Assembly: GCF_008033385.1 (NCBI RefSeq)
Contig: NZ_VOGY01000001.1
Span: forward strand, 1 to 64,000
DNA length: 64,000 bases
From: Algibacter pacificus
GTDB lineage: Bacteria; Bacteroidota; Bacteroidia; Flavobacteriales; Flavobacteriaceae
Direction: 5' to 3'
The notes below the pieces were generated by a model. It was not told the origin of the DNA. It saw nothing but the letters and a program-made list of their open reading frames with translations, and did not search any database. Shown in pieces: positions 39,288-48,531 of this stretch. A program made the translations under genes and the position numbers. Each line of letters begins with the position of its first letter. The stretch's first letter is position 1.

Positions 39288-40916
39288 ATGGGAAAAGGCT
39301 TTTTTAACGTACCGGTTGCTATAAACGAACCTGTAAAATCTTACGCGCCAGGAAGTCCTGAACGCGAGGGCGTTTTAGAAACTTACAAGGCAATGTTTAA
39401 TAGTACGGTAGACGTTCCTTTATATATTAATGGTGAAGATGTTGAAACTGGAAATACCAGAACCATGTCTCCTCCTCACGATCACAAACATGTGGTTGGA
39501 ACCTATCATGTAGCAGAACAAAAACATATTGACTATGCTATTTCTACAGCTTTAGAAGCTAGAAAATCATGGAGTTTAATGCCATGGGAGCAACGTGCGG
39601 GAATCTTTTTAAAGGCTGCAGAATTAATTGCAGGTCCGTACCGTGCTAAAATTAATGCGGCAACCATGATTGCGCAATCTAAAAATATATTTCAAGCTGA
39701 AATTGATGCGGCTTGCGAGCTTATCGATTTTTTACGTTTTAATGTGCAGTTCATGTCCGATATTTATATGGAACAACCAGAAAGCACAAGTGATGCTTGG
39801 AACCGTATAGAATATCGTCCGTTAGAAGGTTTTACTTATGCCGTAACCCCTTTTAACTTTACGGCAATTGCTGGAAATTTACCGGCGTGTATGGCCCTAA
39901 TGGGAAATGTGGTGGTTTGGAAACCTAGTGATAGCCAAGTATATTCTGCTAAAGTAATTATGGATGTCTTTAAAGAAGCAGGGGTTCCTGCCGGCGTAAT
40001 TAACGTTGTTTTTGGAGACCCTGTAATGATTACCAATACCGTATTGGCAAGTCCCGATTTTTCAGGATTACACTTTACAGGTTCAACTTTTGTATTTAAA
40101 GAACTTTGGAAACAAATAGGAAACAATATTCATAACTATAAAACGTATCCTAAAATTGTTGGAGAAACAGGAGGGAAAGATTTTATTGTAGCTCATAAAA
40201 CGGCCAATGCTAAACAAGTGGCTACAGCCATTGTTCGTGGTGCTTTCGAATTCCAAGGGCAAAAATGTAGTGCAGCCTCTCGTGCTTATATTCCACAAAG
40301 CTTATGGGCCGATGTAAATGCATTTGTTATCGAAGATGTGAATTCCTTTAAAATGGGATCTCCAGAAGATATGAGTAACTTTATTACAGCGGTTATTCAC
40401 GAAGGTTCTTTTGATAAATTAGCAAAATACATCGACCAAGCAAAAGCAGATGCTGATGCCGAAATTATTGTTGGTGGTGGTTATGATAAAAGTAAAGGAT
40501 ACTTTATAGAACCAACAGTTATCTTAACATCGAACCCAAAATACACCACCATGTCTACAGAGTTATTTGGCCCTGTAATTACTATTTATGTGTATGAAGA
40601 TGACGCTTACGCGGAAACGTTAAAGTTGGTTGATGAAACTAGTGAATATGCATTAACAGGTGCTATTTTAGCAACCGACAGATATGCTATTGCACAAGCG
40701 ACTGAAGCTTTACAAAACTGTGCTGGTAATTTCTATATTAATGATAAACCAACCGGAGCTGTTGTTGGGCAACAACCATTTGGTGGCGCAAGAGCTTCTG
40801 GAACAAACGATAAAGCGGGTAGTGCGCAAAACTTGTTGCGTTGGGTGTCGCCTAGAATGATAAAAGAAACCTTTGTAACCCCTAGAGATTACCGTTACCC
40901 ATTTTTAGGAGAATAG
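39288..40916 (+). CDS. pruA: L-glutamate gamma-semialdehyde dehydrogenase (1-pyrroline-5-carboxylate dehydrogenase)
   Basis: 542 residues, the stand-alone P5C dehydrogenase type. It oxidises glutamate semialdehyde to glutamate with NAD, the second step of proline degradation, in the cytoplasm. Aldehyde-dehydrogenase signatures are VTPFNFTAIAGNLPACMALM, the general base Glu293 in KIVGETGGKDF, the catalytic Cys327 in GQKCSAASRAY, and the C-terminal QQPFGGARASGTNDKAG, typical of PruA. No proline dehydrogenase gene is next to it in this window. The gene is monocistronic, followed by a heptamer tandem repeat and a terminator. Confidence 0.96.
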   Translation: MGKGFFNVPVAINEPVKSYAPGSPEREGVLETYKAMFNSTVDVPLYINGEDVETGNTRTMSPPHDHKHVVGTYHVAEQKHIDYAISTALEARKSWSLMPWEQRAGIFLKAAELIAGPYRAKINAATMIAQSKNIFQAEIDAACELIDFLRFNVQFMSDIYMEQPESTSDAWNRIEYRPLEGFTYAVTPFNFTAIAGNLPACMALMGNVVVWKPSDSQVYSAKVIMDVFKEAGVPAGVINVVFGDPVMITNTVLASPDFSGLHFTGSTFVFKELWKQIGNNIHNYKTYPKIVGETGGKDFIVAHKTANAKQVATAIVRGAFEFQGQKCSAASRAYIPQSLWADVNAFVIEDVNSFKMGSPEDMSNFITAVIHEGSFDKLAKYIDQAKADADAEIIVGGGYDKSKGYFIEPTVILTSNPKYTTMSTELFGPVITIYVYEDDAYAETLKLVDETSEYALTGAILATDRYAIAQATEALQNCAGNFYINDKPTGAVVGQQPFGGARASGTNDKAGSAQNLLRWVSPRMIKETFVTPRDYRYPFLGE

Positions 40917-40963
40917 AAAGTGATTCTGTTATAATAAGAAGTTGGATTTTAGTATGCAATTTT

Positions 40964-41019
40964 GAAAATAGAAAATAGAAAATAGAAAATAGAAAATAGA
41001 AAATAGAAAATAGAAAATA
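40964..41019. repeat. Heptamer tandem repeat, eight copies of GAAAATA
   Basis: Eight uninterrupted copies of the 7-mer GAAAATA, 48 nt after the pruA stop and immediately before the terminator hairpin. No spacers separate the units, so it is a microsatellite-like variable-number repeat, likely to expand and contract by slippage. It is outside any coding region. Confidence 0.92.
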
Positions 41020-41022
41020 GAG

Positions 41023-41057
41023 AAAAGAGAAATCAGTTTTTGATTTCTCTTTTTTTT
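41023..41057. terminator. Bidirectional intrinsic terminator between pruA and the methyltransferase gene
   Basis: Stem AGAGAAATCA (41026-41035) with TGATTTCTCT (41041-41050), extended by A/T pairs, flanked by an A-run on the left and a run of eight T on the right. It lies between convergent genes and could serve both. Confidence 0.75.
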
Positions 41058-41086
41058 ATATCATTTATTTCAAGTGGTAAATCGTA

Positions 41087-41875
41087 TTATTTATAAACTA
41101 CAGGAATAAGTTCTCCTTTCGCTAAGCAGTATTTTTCTATCGCTTCCGCGGAAAGGTTAGCGGTATAATCCACTTCATTTACGGTAAAACCAATGTTGCG
41201 GAGCTTGTCAAAATAATCTCGGCCGTACACACGCACGTGATCGTATTGTCCGAATATTTTAGCGCGTTCGGCTTTATCAGTAATCGAATCATCTTCAAAC
41301 GTAGTGGCTCTCGATAAATCTTGAGGAATTTGAAAAATGCCCATACCACCAGGTTTTAAAACGCGATATAATTCTTGCATGGCTTTCGTATCATCAGGAA
41401 TGTGTTCCAATACGTGATTACAAAAAATAACGTCGTAGCTATTATCTTCAAAAGGTAAATTACAAATATCCGCTTTTACATCCGCAATTGGCGATAGTAA
41501 ATCGGTGGTGGTATAATCTATGTTTTTAAGATTTCTGAATCGTTTTAAAAAACACTGTTCTGGAGCAAAATGCAGAACACTTTTTCTTTCAGTTGAAGCA
41601 ATTTCTGTTTCCGAAGAAAAAAAATCGGTTTCATTTTTAAGGTATAACCAAAGCAAGCGATGGCGCTCTAAACTTAATGTTGAAGGCGACAATACATTGT
41701 TACGTTGATTGCCATAACCATAAGGCAGAAAGCTTTTAAAACTTTTCCCATCAATAGGATCGGTAAACGTATGGCCTTTTAAAAAAAAAGCTAGAATAGG
41801 TCGAATTACATAGCTTAACCTGATTAATAAAGGTCTCGGAATGGTATTCAGTATAAGTTTGAAGAGTTTTTTCAA
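41087..41875 (-). CDS. Class I SAM-dependent methyltransferase (Methyltransf_11 type)
   Basis: 262 residues. A Rossmann methyltransferase core (about 105-230) holds the motifs VLHFAPEQ (motif I, with Ala-Pro in place of the usual Gly-rich loop), DICNLPFEDNSYDVIFCNHV (motifs II-IV), LEHIPDD and LKPGGMGIFQIP. The N-terminal 90 residues include a hydrophobic, basic segment (IRPILAFFLKGHTF) that may sit at the membrane. The substrate is unknown. It is the last gene of the gpmI-to-methyltransferase run, 6 nt after the DUF3050 gene. Confidence 0.85.
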   Translation of the reverse strand: MKKLFKLILNTIPRPLLIRLSYVIRPILAFFLKGHTFTDPIDGKSFKSFLPYGYGNQRNNVLSPSTLSLERHRLLWLYLKNETDFFSSETEIASTERKSVLHFAPEQCFLKRFRNLKNIDYTTTDLLSPIADVKADICNLPFEDNSYDVIFCNHVLEHIPDDTKAMQELYRVLKPGGMGIFQIPQDLSRATTFEDDSITDKAERAKIFGQYDHVRVYGRDYFDKLRNIGFTVNEVDYTANLSAEAIEKYCLAKGELIPVVYK

Positions 41876-41881
41876 ATTGTA

Positions 41882-42667
41882 TTAAGCTAGTACTTTGTTC
41901 GTTGAAATTAAAGATGAAATTCCGTCCCAAAGTGCAATTCGATATTTTAAAGCATCTTGAGCTGTTTCTAAAACTTCATCCCATTTTGTTTGGTCGTTTC
42001 CACATAATTCTTCAACCATTTTTAAAGATAAAGGGCCGTGCTCATCGCCATCTAATTCAATATGTCGCTCTAAATAATAAGTTAGCTTACTATAAGACGC
42101 TTTGTTGTTTTGTTCCGATTGTTTAATAATTTGAAAAAACATATCAGGAATAACATCTTCTCGACCAAAGGTGAATGCAGATGCTATTTTGTGAGGCGCA
42201 TTTGTCGCAATGGTTTCAAAAGAAAAATTTACAAATTCTTGAGTTGCTTTTGGTAAGTTTAAAGCTTCCATGGCATTAGAAACTGAAACGCCTTTTGCTA
42301 TATTTAACATGAATGCTTCTATATCGACTGTACTGGCACCAACTTGTTGCATGGCGTCTAAGTACATTTCAAAATGACTTTTTGGTTCCCCTAATTCATT
42401 AATGTCACTTTCTTCACCTAATACAATTTCATTAATAAAACGTGCCGTAGAAGGGTGTTTAACCGGAGTCCATGGCACGGAAGTATTTGTTAAATGATTT
42501 TGAAGTGCTTTTAGTAAACTCATAAAATCCCAAACAGCAAATACATGTTGTTCCATAAAGGTTTTTATATCGTCAACAGAAGCTAAATCACTGTATAGTT
42601 GGTGAGAATTAAGGGCTTCTCGTAATGGTTTAAGAGCTTGCTCTATAGATTCAATAGATGTTTTCAT
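41882..42667 (-). CDS. DUF3050 family protein (haem-oxygenase-like fold)
   Basis: 261 residues, soluble and mostly helical. It matches the DUF3050 pattern: LKPLREALNSHQLYSDL near the N-terminus, FMEQHVFAVWDFMSLLKALQ (about 37-56), GEPKSHFEMYLDAMQQVGA, and ERHIELDGDEHGPLSLKMVE (about 209-228). Conserved His and Glu residues in such folds can bind a metal or haem; helical di-iron oxidases of similar fold exist. No function is established. It is packed between map and the methyltransferase gene with 8-nt and 6-nt gaps, so the three are co-transcribed. Confidence 0.8.
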   Translation of the reverse strand: MKTSIESIEQALKPLREALNSHQLYSDLASVDDIKTFMEQHVFAVWDFMSLLKALQNHLTNTSVPWTPVKHPSTARFINEIVLGEESDINELGEPKSHFEMYLDAMQQVGASTVDIEAFMLNIAKGVSVSNAMEALNLPKATQEFVNFSFETIATNAPHKIASAFTFGREDVIPDMFFQIIKQSEQNNKASYSKLTYYLERHIELDGDEHGPLSLKMVEELCGNDQTKWDEVLETAQDALKYRIALWDGISSLISTNKVLA

Positions 42668-42675
42668 AAATTGTT

Positions 42676-43494
42676 TTAGAGTACTAATGCTTTTTGGCGA
42701 AACTCATCTTCCTCGTTAGAAACAATGCCTAATGCATCATAGATATATGCAAAAGTTGAAAGTAATTCCGGTTTGCCGTCTACTAGAGCCACATCGTGCT
42801 CAAAGTGTGCCGATGGTTTATTATCTAAAGTGGTAATAGTCCAACCGTCTCTATGTTGCTTGATGCGGTGCGTACCTAAATTAATCATAGGCTCGATGGC
42901 AACTACCATACCTTCAATAAATTTCTTACCACGACCACGTTTTCCGTAGTTAGGCATTTCTGGATCTTCGTGCATTTTGCTACCTAATCCATGACCAACA
43001 AGTTCACGAACTACGCCGTAACCATGATCTTCACAATATTTTTGAATGGCATATCCCACATCACCAACACGGTTATTTGCTTTAAATTCGCGGATACCAA
43101 CATATAAAGATTCTTTGGTTACTTGAAGTAATTTCTCGGTTTCTGGAGCAATTTCGCCTACCGCAAAAGTATACGCGTGATCGCCGTAAAATCCGTTTTT
43201 TAAAGCTCCACAATCTATAGAAATAATATCACCTTCAACTAAAGGAGTATCATTAGGAATACCGTGTACTACTTGAGTATTCGGACTCATACAAAGGGTG
43301 TTTGGGAAATCGTAAAGGCCTAAAAAACCAGGGATAGCATCGTGGTCTCTTATATGTTCTTCGGCAATTTTATCTAGTTGAAGTGTGGTTACTCCTGGCT
43401 TGATTGCTTTGGCAACTTCACCTAATGTTTTAGATACTATTAATGCACTTTCTCGCATTAATTCTATTTCTTCTTTTGTTTTTATAACTATCAT
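42676..43494 (-). CDS. map: Type I methionine aminopeptidase
   Basis: 272 residues. It removes the initiator methionine from nascent proteins in the cytoplasm. Metal ligands are visible in SIDCGALKNGFYGDHAYTF (two Asp), GHGLGSKMHEDP (His), VVAIEPMIN (Glu) and the terminal HFEHDVALVDG (Glu). It lacks the N-terminal zinc-finger extension, as in the E. coli-type enzyme. In many bacteria map sits in the ribosomal spc operon; here it is instead the third gene after gpmI and a HAD phosphatase, 79 nt downstream of the latter. Confidence 0.96.
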   Translation of the reverse strand: MIVIKTKEEIELMRESALIVSKTLGEVAKAIKPGVTTLQLDKIAEEHIRDHDAIPGFLGLYDFPNTLCMSPNTQVVHGIPNDTPLVEGDIISIDCGALKNGFYGDHAYTFAVGEIAPETEKLLQVTKESLYVGIREFKANNRVGDVGYAIQKYCEDHGYGVVRELVGHGLGSKMHEDPEMPNYGKRGRGKKFIEGMVVAIEPMINLGTHRIKQHRDGWTITTLDNKPSAHFEHDVALVDGKPELLSTFAYIYDALGIVSNEEDEFRQKALVL

Positions 43495-43573
43495 ATTATT
43501 TTTAATAAAGGCAAAAAAATCTTAAAAGAATTAAGATTTGATTTTGCTTAAAATGAGGAACCCTGTATCCAAA

Positions 43574-43978
43574 CTATTTTAAAAAACTAAAAAGTCCTTT
43601 TTTCTGTTTAGGTATTTCCGGAGTTTCATTTGTTAATGTTTGATAAATTTTACCCCAACCTATAAAACCACCAATATTTCTATCATCGATAAATATATCG
43701 GCGTTAATTTTGCGACTCGCATCATTATTGAATGCTTCACCTTCAAAACTGCTGTTTATGGCGTAGAATTTAATACCGTTTTTTTCACAAAAGGAAACGG
43801 CTTCGTCTAATTTAGAACCATGTCTGTAGGTCCATAAAATTAAACGATGCCCTTCTTCTTGTAGTTTTTTTAGAGTTTCGAAAGCAAATAGCATGGGTTT
43901 TCCTATTTTGGGATAGGCGTCTTCTACTATAGTACCATCGAAATCTATGGCAATTATTTTGGTTTTATTAAATTTCAT
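43574..43978 (-). CDS. HAD-family phosphatase, BT0820-type
   Basis: 134 residues, a compact HAD hydrolase without a large cap. Motif I is IAIDFDGTIVED (11-22 or so), motif II LILWTYRHG, and motif IV ADIFIDDRNIGG. The IDDRN end and length match the group typified by BT0820. It probably dephosphorylates a small metabolite or nucleotide; the substrate is unknown. It starts 3 nt after the gpmI stop and is clearly in the same operon. Confidence 0.85.
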   Translation of the reverse strand: MKFNKTKIIAIDFDGTIVEDAYPKIGKPMLFAFETLKKLQEEGHRLILWTYRHGSKLDEAVSFCEKNGIKFYAINSSFEGEAFNNDASRKINADIFIDDRNIGGFIGWGKIYQTLTNETPEIPKQKKGLFSFLK

Positions 43979-43981
43979 TGT

Positions 43982-45493
43982 TTATACCAGCGGATGTTGT
44001 GTCATCGCTTTAGGTTGTTCTACTCCTAAAAGTTTTAAAACAGTTGGAGCCATATCTCCTAAAACGCCATCTTTAATACTTTTCAGGTCGTTGTCTATTA
44101 GGATTACAGGTACAGGGTTTGTAGTGTGTGCTGTGTTTGGAGAACCATCAGGGTTAATCATAGTTTCACAGTTACCGTGATCGGCAATTAATAGGGTAGT
44201 GTACCCATTTTCTAAACCAGTTGTTACCACTTCTTTTACACAGGCGTCAACAGCTTCACAAGCTTTTATTGCAGCTTCCATAACACCGGTATGTCCAACC
44301 ATGTCACCATTTGCAAAGTTTAAGCAAACAAAATCGGCTTCTCCTTTTTTTAGCTCAGGCACCAAAGCATCTTTTAATTCGTAAGCACTCATTTCTGGTT
44401 TTAAATCGTAAGTAGCTACTTTAGGCGAATTTTTTAAAATTCTAGATTCCCCTTCAAAAGGTTCTTCACGTCCTCCCGAAAAGAAAAATGTCACGTGTGG
44501 ATATTTTTCAGTTTCGGCAATTCTAATTTGCTTTTTGCCGTTTTTAGATAATACTTCACCTAAGGTTTCAGTAATATTATCTTTATTAAAAATAACTTTT
44601 ATACCTTTAAAAGCATCACTATAGTTGGTGATAGTTACATAGTATAAGTCTAATTTTTTAGTATCGTATTCTGGGAAATCTTTTTGATTTAACATTTCGG
44701 TTAACTCACGACCTCTATCTGTTCTAAAGTTAAAAAAGATAAGCACATCATCTTTTTCTACTTTAGCAACTGCTTCATTATTTTCAGTAATAATTAAAGG
44801 TTTGATGAATTCATCGGTAACGTCATTATCATAATTAGCTTGAATTTCAGCAATTGGATTATCTGTTTTAGTGCCAACATTATTCACAATAGCATCATAA
44901 GCCAATTTTACGCGTTCCCAACGTTTATCTCTATCCATGGCGTAATAACGGCCAGTAATAGTTGCTATTTTTGCTTTTGTACCTTCAATATATTTTTGTA
45001 AATCTTCAACATAACCTTTACCAGATTTAGGATCAACATCTCTACCATCTGTAAACGCATGTACATAAGAGTTTACTCCTGCTAAGTTTGCAGCATCAAT
45101 AAAACCACGTAAATGGCTGGTGTGCGCGTGAACGCCACCATCACTCAATAATCCTAAAAAGTGAACATTTTTATTATTATCCGAAGCATATTTTAAAGCA
45201 TCGATTAATACTTTTTCATCTTTCAATGTATCTTTTTCAATCGCTAGGTTAATTTTAGCTAAATCTTGATACACAATTCTTCCGGCTCCTAAATTCATGT
45301 GACCAACTTCACTATTTCCCATTTGGCCTTCTGGTAAACCAACGTTTAAACCATCGGTCCTTAATGTTGCGTATGGATATTTTTTATATAGAGAATCAAT
45401 AAAAGGGATATTTGCATTATCGATAGCGGAAACTTTAGGGTCTGGAGAGTTTCCCCAACCATCAAGAATCATCAAGATGACTTTTTTATTCAT
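43982..45493 (-). CDS. gpmI: 2,3-bisphosphoglycerate-independent phosphoglycerate mutase
   Basis: 503 residues. It interconverts 3- and 2-phosphoglycerate in glycolysis using two Mn ions. Alkaline-phosphatase-superfamily signatures are MILDGWGNS at the N-terminus, the phosphoserine nucleophile Ser61 in GQMGNSEVGHMNLGAGR, FTDGRDVDP, FFNFRTDRGRE, FANGDMVGHTG and LIADHGNCE. Length is standard for the family. It is the first gene of a run with the HAD phosphatase, map, DUF3050 and methyltransferase genes. A good -7 element, TATCTTTG, lies upstream. Confidence 0.97.
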   Translation of the reverse strand: MNKKVILMILDGWGNSPDPKVSAIDNANIPFIDSLYKKYPYATLRTDGLNVGLPEGQMGNSEVGHMNLGAGRIVYQDLAKINLAIEKDTLKDEKVLIDALKYASDNNKNVHFLGLLSDGGVHAHTSHLRGFIDAANLAGVNSYVHAFTDGRDVDPKSGKGYVEDLQKYIEGTKAKIATITGRYYAMDRDKRWERVKLAYDAIVNNVGTKTDNPIAEIQANYDNDVTDEFIKPLIITENNEAVAKVEKDDVLIFFNFRTDRGRELTEMLNQKDFPEYDTKKLDLYYVTITNYSDAFKGIKVIFNKDNITETLGEVLSKNGKKQIRIAETEKYPHVTFFFSGGREEPFEGESRILKNSPKVATYDLKPEMSAYELKDALVPELKKGEADFVCLNFANGDMVGHTGVMEAAIKACEAVDACVKEVVTTGLENGYTTLLIADHGNCETMINPDGSPNTAHTTNPVPVILIDNDLKSIKDGVLGDMAPTVLKLLGVEQPKAMTQHPLV

Positions 45494-45520
45494 TTTTTTA
45501 AGAATTTAAATATACTCATA

Positions 45521-45528
45521 CAAAGATA
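45521..45528 (-). promoter_or_regulatory. -7 promoter element of the gpmI operon
   Basis: On the minus strand this reads TATCTTTG, a full match to TAnnTTTG, about 27 nt before the gpmI start. The -33 TTG is not evident, so this rests on the -7 element and position. Confidence 0.5.
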
Positions 45529-45748
45529 CATAACTTGACTTAAGTGACCACTAAATAAAGCTTGAAAATAGGGGATTTATAGGGCGTTTGATAATCTATT
45601 TGAGAATGTGGGGTTTTCTTAATTATTTTAAAACTAAATACTGAAATCTAAAAATTATTTTCTTTTTATGTAACACTTTCAAGAATTGGTCGTCTTTTAA
45701 ATAAATCAAAAAACATAATCAATTTAATCAAATCAAAAATCTTTCATC

Positions 45749-46150
45749 ATGAAAAAATCAATCATTATTTCCGCAGTTACTTTATGCTTTTCGTTAGGAA
45801 CAGTGCATGCATTATCATTTGATAGACCCAAACAGCCCACTTCAAAACATGTTAAACAATATAAAGCAAATCCTTTTTGTGTTTCTATTGCTTTAGGTGA
45901 TTTAGACACTGTAAAAAAACTATTGGCTCTTGGAGAAGATGTAAATCAGTTTTCCAATGGAATGACGCCTGCTATGTATGCTGCGAAATTTAATCGAACA
46001 GAAATTTTAGAATTACTCATTGACTATGGAGCAGATTTAAAAGTTAAAAATGCTAAACGGATGACCGCTGTAAAATTTGCTGAAATTCACGGCGCTAAGG
46101 ATGCTGAAATTATTATCAAAGAAACTATAGCTTCCGAAAAGAAAAAGTAA
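45749..46150 (+). CDS. Small exported ankyrin-repeat protein
   Basis: 133 residues with a signal peptide (1-21, ending TVHAL). The mature part has about two to three ankyrin units: NPFCVSIALGDLDTVKKLLA, NGMTPAMYAAKFNRTEILEL and LIDYGADLKVKNAKRMTAVK. It is probably a periplasmic protein-binding module; partners are unknown. It stands alone between gpmI (divergent) and the histidine kinase gene, and is closed by a clear terminator. Small exported ankyrin proteins next to catalase genes are known in other bacteria, but no catalase is here. Confidence 0.82.
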   Translation: MKKSIIISAVTLCFSLGTVHALSFDRPKQPTSKHVKQYKANPFCVSIALGDLDTVKKLLALGEDVNQFSNGMTPAMYAAKFNRTEILELLIDYGADLKVKNAKRMTAVKFAEIHGAKDAEIIIKETIASEKKK

Positions 46151-46666
46151 TTATTAATAGATAATTATTTTGAGTTAGTCACTCTGTAAAAAGCTACTGT
46201 AAAAGGTAGCTTTTTTTTGTTTTAGAAACAGTTAGGACAATGAAATAAAAAAGAAAAAATTAACTCAAACTATAATACTACTTAACTTCTAACTAACTAT
46301 GAAAAAGGTTCGCTCTAAATATGAGTTTTAATGATAGAAATAAATGTTTAGAACTTCCTCTTACAATATTATATTATTTTAAAGAAAACGAATATAATTT
46401 ATCGTTTATTTAGTGTAAATTATAACCGTTTTTTCTGAAAATAAGATATTAAACGATATGGTATACTCATAAAGCTATTTTTTATAAGATATAGTTTTTT
46501 AAGCTCTTATGATTAGTTTTAAAAAAAGAAATGAAGTCTTAAATAAAATAGATTTTTTTTTGATGGTATGATTTATCTATCTTAGAAGCTCAAAAGCAAT
46601 TTTTAGAAGTTGAAGTCTATTTAATAAAATGGATTGGTTCATTTTTGCTTACACCTTTTATTGCTT
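46151..46666. other. Intergenic stretch before the histidine kinase gene
   Basis: After the terminator at 46188-46218, about 450 nt of AT-rich sequence hold no ORF, repeat or recognisable promoter that I can support. Some of it must carry the promoter of the LytS-type kinase gene. Confidence 0.5.
46188..46218 (+). terminator. Intrinsic terminator of the ankyrin gene
   Basis: AAAAAGCTAC (46188-46197) pairs perfectly with GTAGCTTTTT (46206-46215) around an eight-nucleotide loop and is followed by more T. Confidence 0.85.
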
Positions 46667-48526
46667 ATGAAATTTAAAATGTTCTCTTTTTTATTATGCT
46701 TTGTGTTCTTTTTGGGTTTTTCGCAAGAGCAGGATCTAGATTATATTAAACAACAAGTTGAAGTTTATAAAACACGAGATACTACACGTGTAAATTTGTT
46801 AAACCTAGTAACTAAATATTATGTATCACGGGACATTTCTAAAAATGAAGATATATTAAATGAGGCCATAGACATTAGTAAGGCGCTTAAATATAGTCAA
46901 GGTTTATCTCGTTCTTATACAAATCTCACATCATTTTATGTTCAAAGGGGCGATTATAGTAAAGCACTAAAATTGGCTTTAAAAACAAAACAACTTCAAG
47001 ATAGTATAAATGATTTTAGCGGTTTAATTTACACAAATAGTAGTATTGCTCGCATATATAATCATTTAGACAAATCCGATAAAGCAATAGAAATACAGTT
47101 GGAGAATTTAGAGTTGTTAAAAGAAAATCCTAATAAAAATATGGAGGCGCAAGTTCATTTTTATTTAGCATCAGCTTATGAGGTTATCGAAAAATATAAT
47201 GATGCTGAATACCATTATAGGGCTGCCAAAAATATTGCAGAAAAGGTTCATTTTAAAACCGGTATTGCCATAGCAAATTCTTCTTTAGGTATTTTAGAAA
47301 ACAAACGAAAAAATTATAAAACAGCCATTACTTATTTAAACCAATCTTTAGACTTTTTTAAAAACAATAATCAAAAAGCAAACGTAGCACATTCAAATTT
47401 AGAACTTGCGGTTGCTTATGCAAATATTGGGAGAGTAGATGATGCTATTTCTGCAAACAATAATGCTATAGAAATTTATAAAGAACAAAACAATTTTAAA
47501 AATTTAAAGCGGGTATATCATGAACAAAGCGATTATTATAAACGAAAAAGAGATTACTTAAATTCTAGTAAATATCTGGAAAAGTATTATAAAATTAAAG
47601 ACAGTATTTTTTCTAAAGAGCGGGTTTCAGTTATTGAAGAATTACAAACAAAATACGAAACAGAAAAAATTCAAAAAGAAAAAGATAACGCAGAGCAACA
47701 AGTGGTGATAAGCCGATTGGAAAGTGCTAAAAATAGAAGCCTGTTTTTGGGCTCGGTAATAATAGCAGGTTTAATTTTGTTAACCTCTATATTTTATTTT
47801 AGTCGCTTAAAAACTAAAAAAAAGGCAGAGTTAATTACTGTAGAACTCAAAGAAACTCAAAAACGTTTAGCAATAGAAAAGCAATATAGAGATTCTGAAT
47901 TAAAAGCATTAAAAGCACAAATGAATCCTCATTTTATATTTAATGCCTTAAATTCTATTCAGGATTATATTGTTTTAAATCAGAAAAATTTAGCTAGTGA
48001 TTATTTAGGAAAGTTTGCCGATTTAATTCGTAATTATTTGCATTTTAGTGATACAGGATTTATTTCAATACCCGATGAGGTTCATAATTTAAACCTCTAT
48101 TTAGAATTAGAAAAGTTACGATTTGAAGATAAATTGGAATATACGTTTAGAGTAGATGATGCTGCAAATTCTGATACCATAAAAATACCAACAATGCTAA
48201 TTCAGCCCTATGTAGAAAATGCTTTAAAACACGGGTTGTTACACAAAAAAGAACATAGAAAACTGGAGGTGTCTTTATCTAAAATTTCAGATCAGATTAT
48301 AGAATGTATTATAGAAGATAATGGTATTGGTAGAGAAAAATCGAGAGCAATAAAAGCAAGAAAACAAGCGCAGCATAAATCCTTCGCTTTAAAAGCCACT
48401 ACAGAGCGATTGGATTTATTAAACTATGGCCGCGAAAAGAAAATTGGTGTCGAAATTATTGATTTAAAAGAAAATAATACGGCTAAAGGAACGCGAGTTA
48501 TTTTAAAAATTCCAATTCTAAAATAG
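46667..48526 (+). CDS. TPR sensor histidine kinase, LytS/YehU (His_kinase) type
   Basis: 619 residues from the ATG at 46667; an in-frame TTG at 46634 exists, but the ATG is directly followed by a normal signal peptide (MKFKMFSFLLCF to GFSQ). A periplasmic TPR region (about 45-330) precedes a coiled coil, one membrane helix (about 360-380), and the His_kinase domain with His422 in NPHFIFNALNSIQDYI. It ends in an ATPase domain with IQPYVENALKHG and EDNGIGR. It should phosphorylate the LytTR regulator encoded 5 nt downstream. The signal is unknown; TPRs suggest a protein or peptide ligand. Confidence 0.9.
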   Translation: MKFKMFSFLLCFVFFLGFSQEQDLDYIKQQVEVYKTRDTTRVNLLNLVTKYYVSRDISKNEDILNEAIDISKALKYSQGLSRSYTNLTSFYVQRGDYSKALKLALKTKQLQDSINDFSGLIYTNSSIARIYNHLDKSDKAIEIQLENLELLKENPNKNMEAQVHFYLASAYEVIEKYNDAEYHYRAAKNIAEKVHFKTGIAIANSSLGILENKRKNYKTAITYLNQSLDFFKNNNQKANVAHSNLELAVAYANIGRVDDAISANNNAIEIYKEQNNFKNLKRVYHEQSDYYKRKRDYLNSSKYLEKYYKIKDSIFSKERVSVIEELQTKYETEKIQKEKDNAEQQVVISRLESAKNRSLFLGSVIIAGLILLTSIFYFSRLKTKKKAELITVELKETQKRLAIEKQYRDSELKALKAQMNPHFIFNALNSIQDYIVLNQKNLASDYLGKFADLIRNYLHFSDTGFISIPDEVHNLNLYLELEKLRFEDKLEYTFRVDDAANSDTIKIPTMLIQPYVENALKHGLLHKKEHRKLEVSLSKISDQIIECIIEDNGIGREKSRAIKARKQAQHKSFALKATTERLDLLNYGREKKIGVEIIDLKENNTAKGTRVILKIPILK

Positions 48527-48531
48527 TAAAA

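Noticed and set aside
40964-41019. Regular short repeats as a possible CRISPR array
   Set aside because: The 7-nt units are contiguous with no spacers, and there are no cas genes in the window.
41886-41900. Shared 13-nt string TAGTACTTTGTTCG-like with 62897-62911
   Set aside because: Only about 13 nt match, one copy is inside a coding region, and the flanks are unrelated; probably coincidence.
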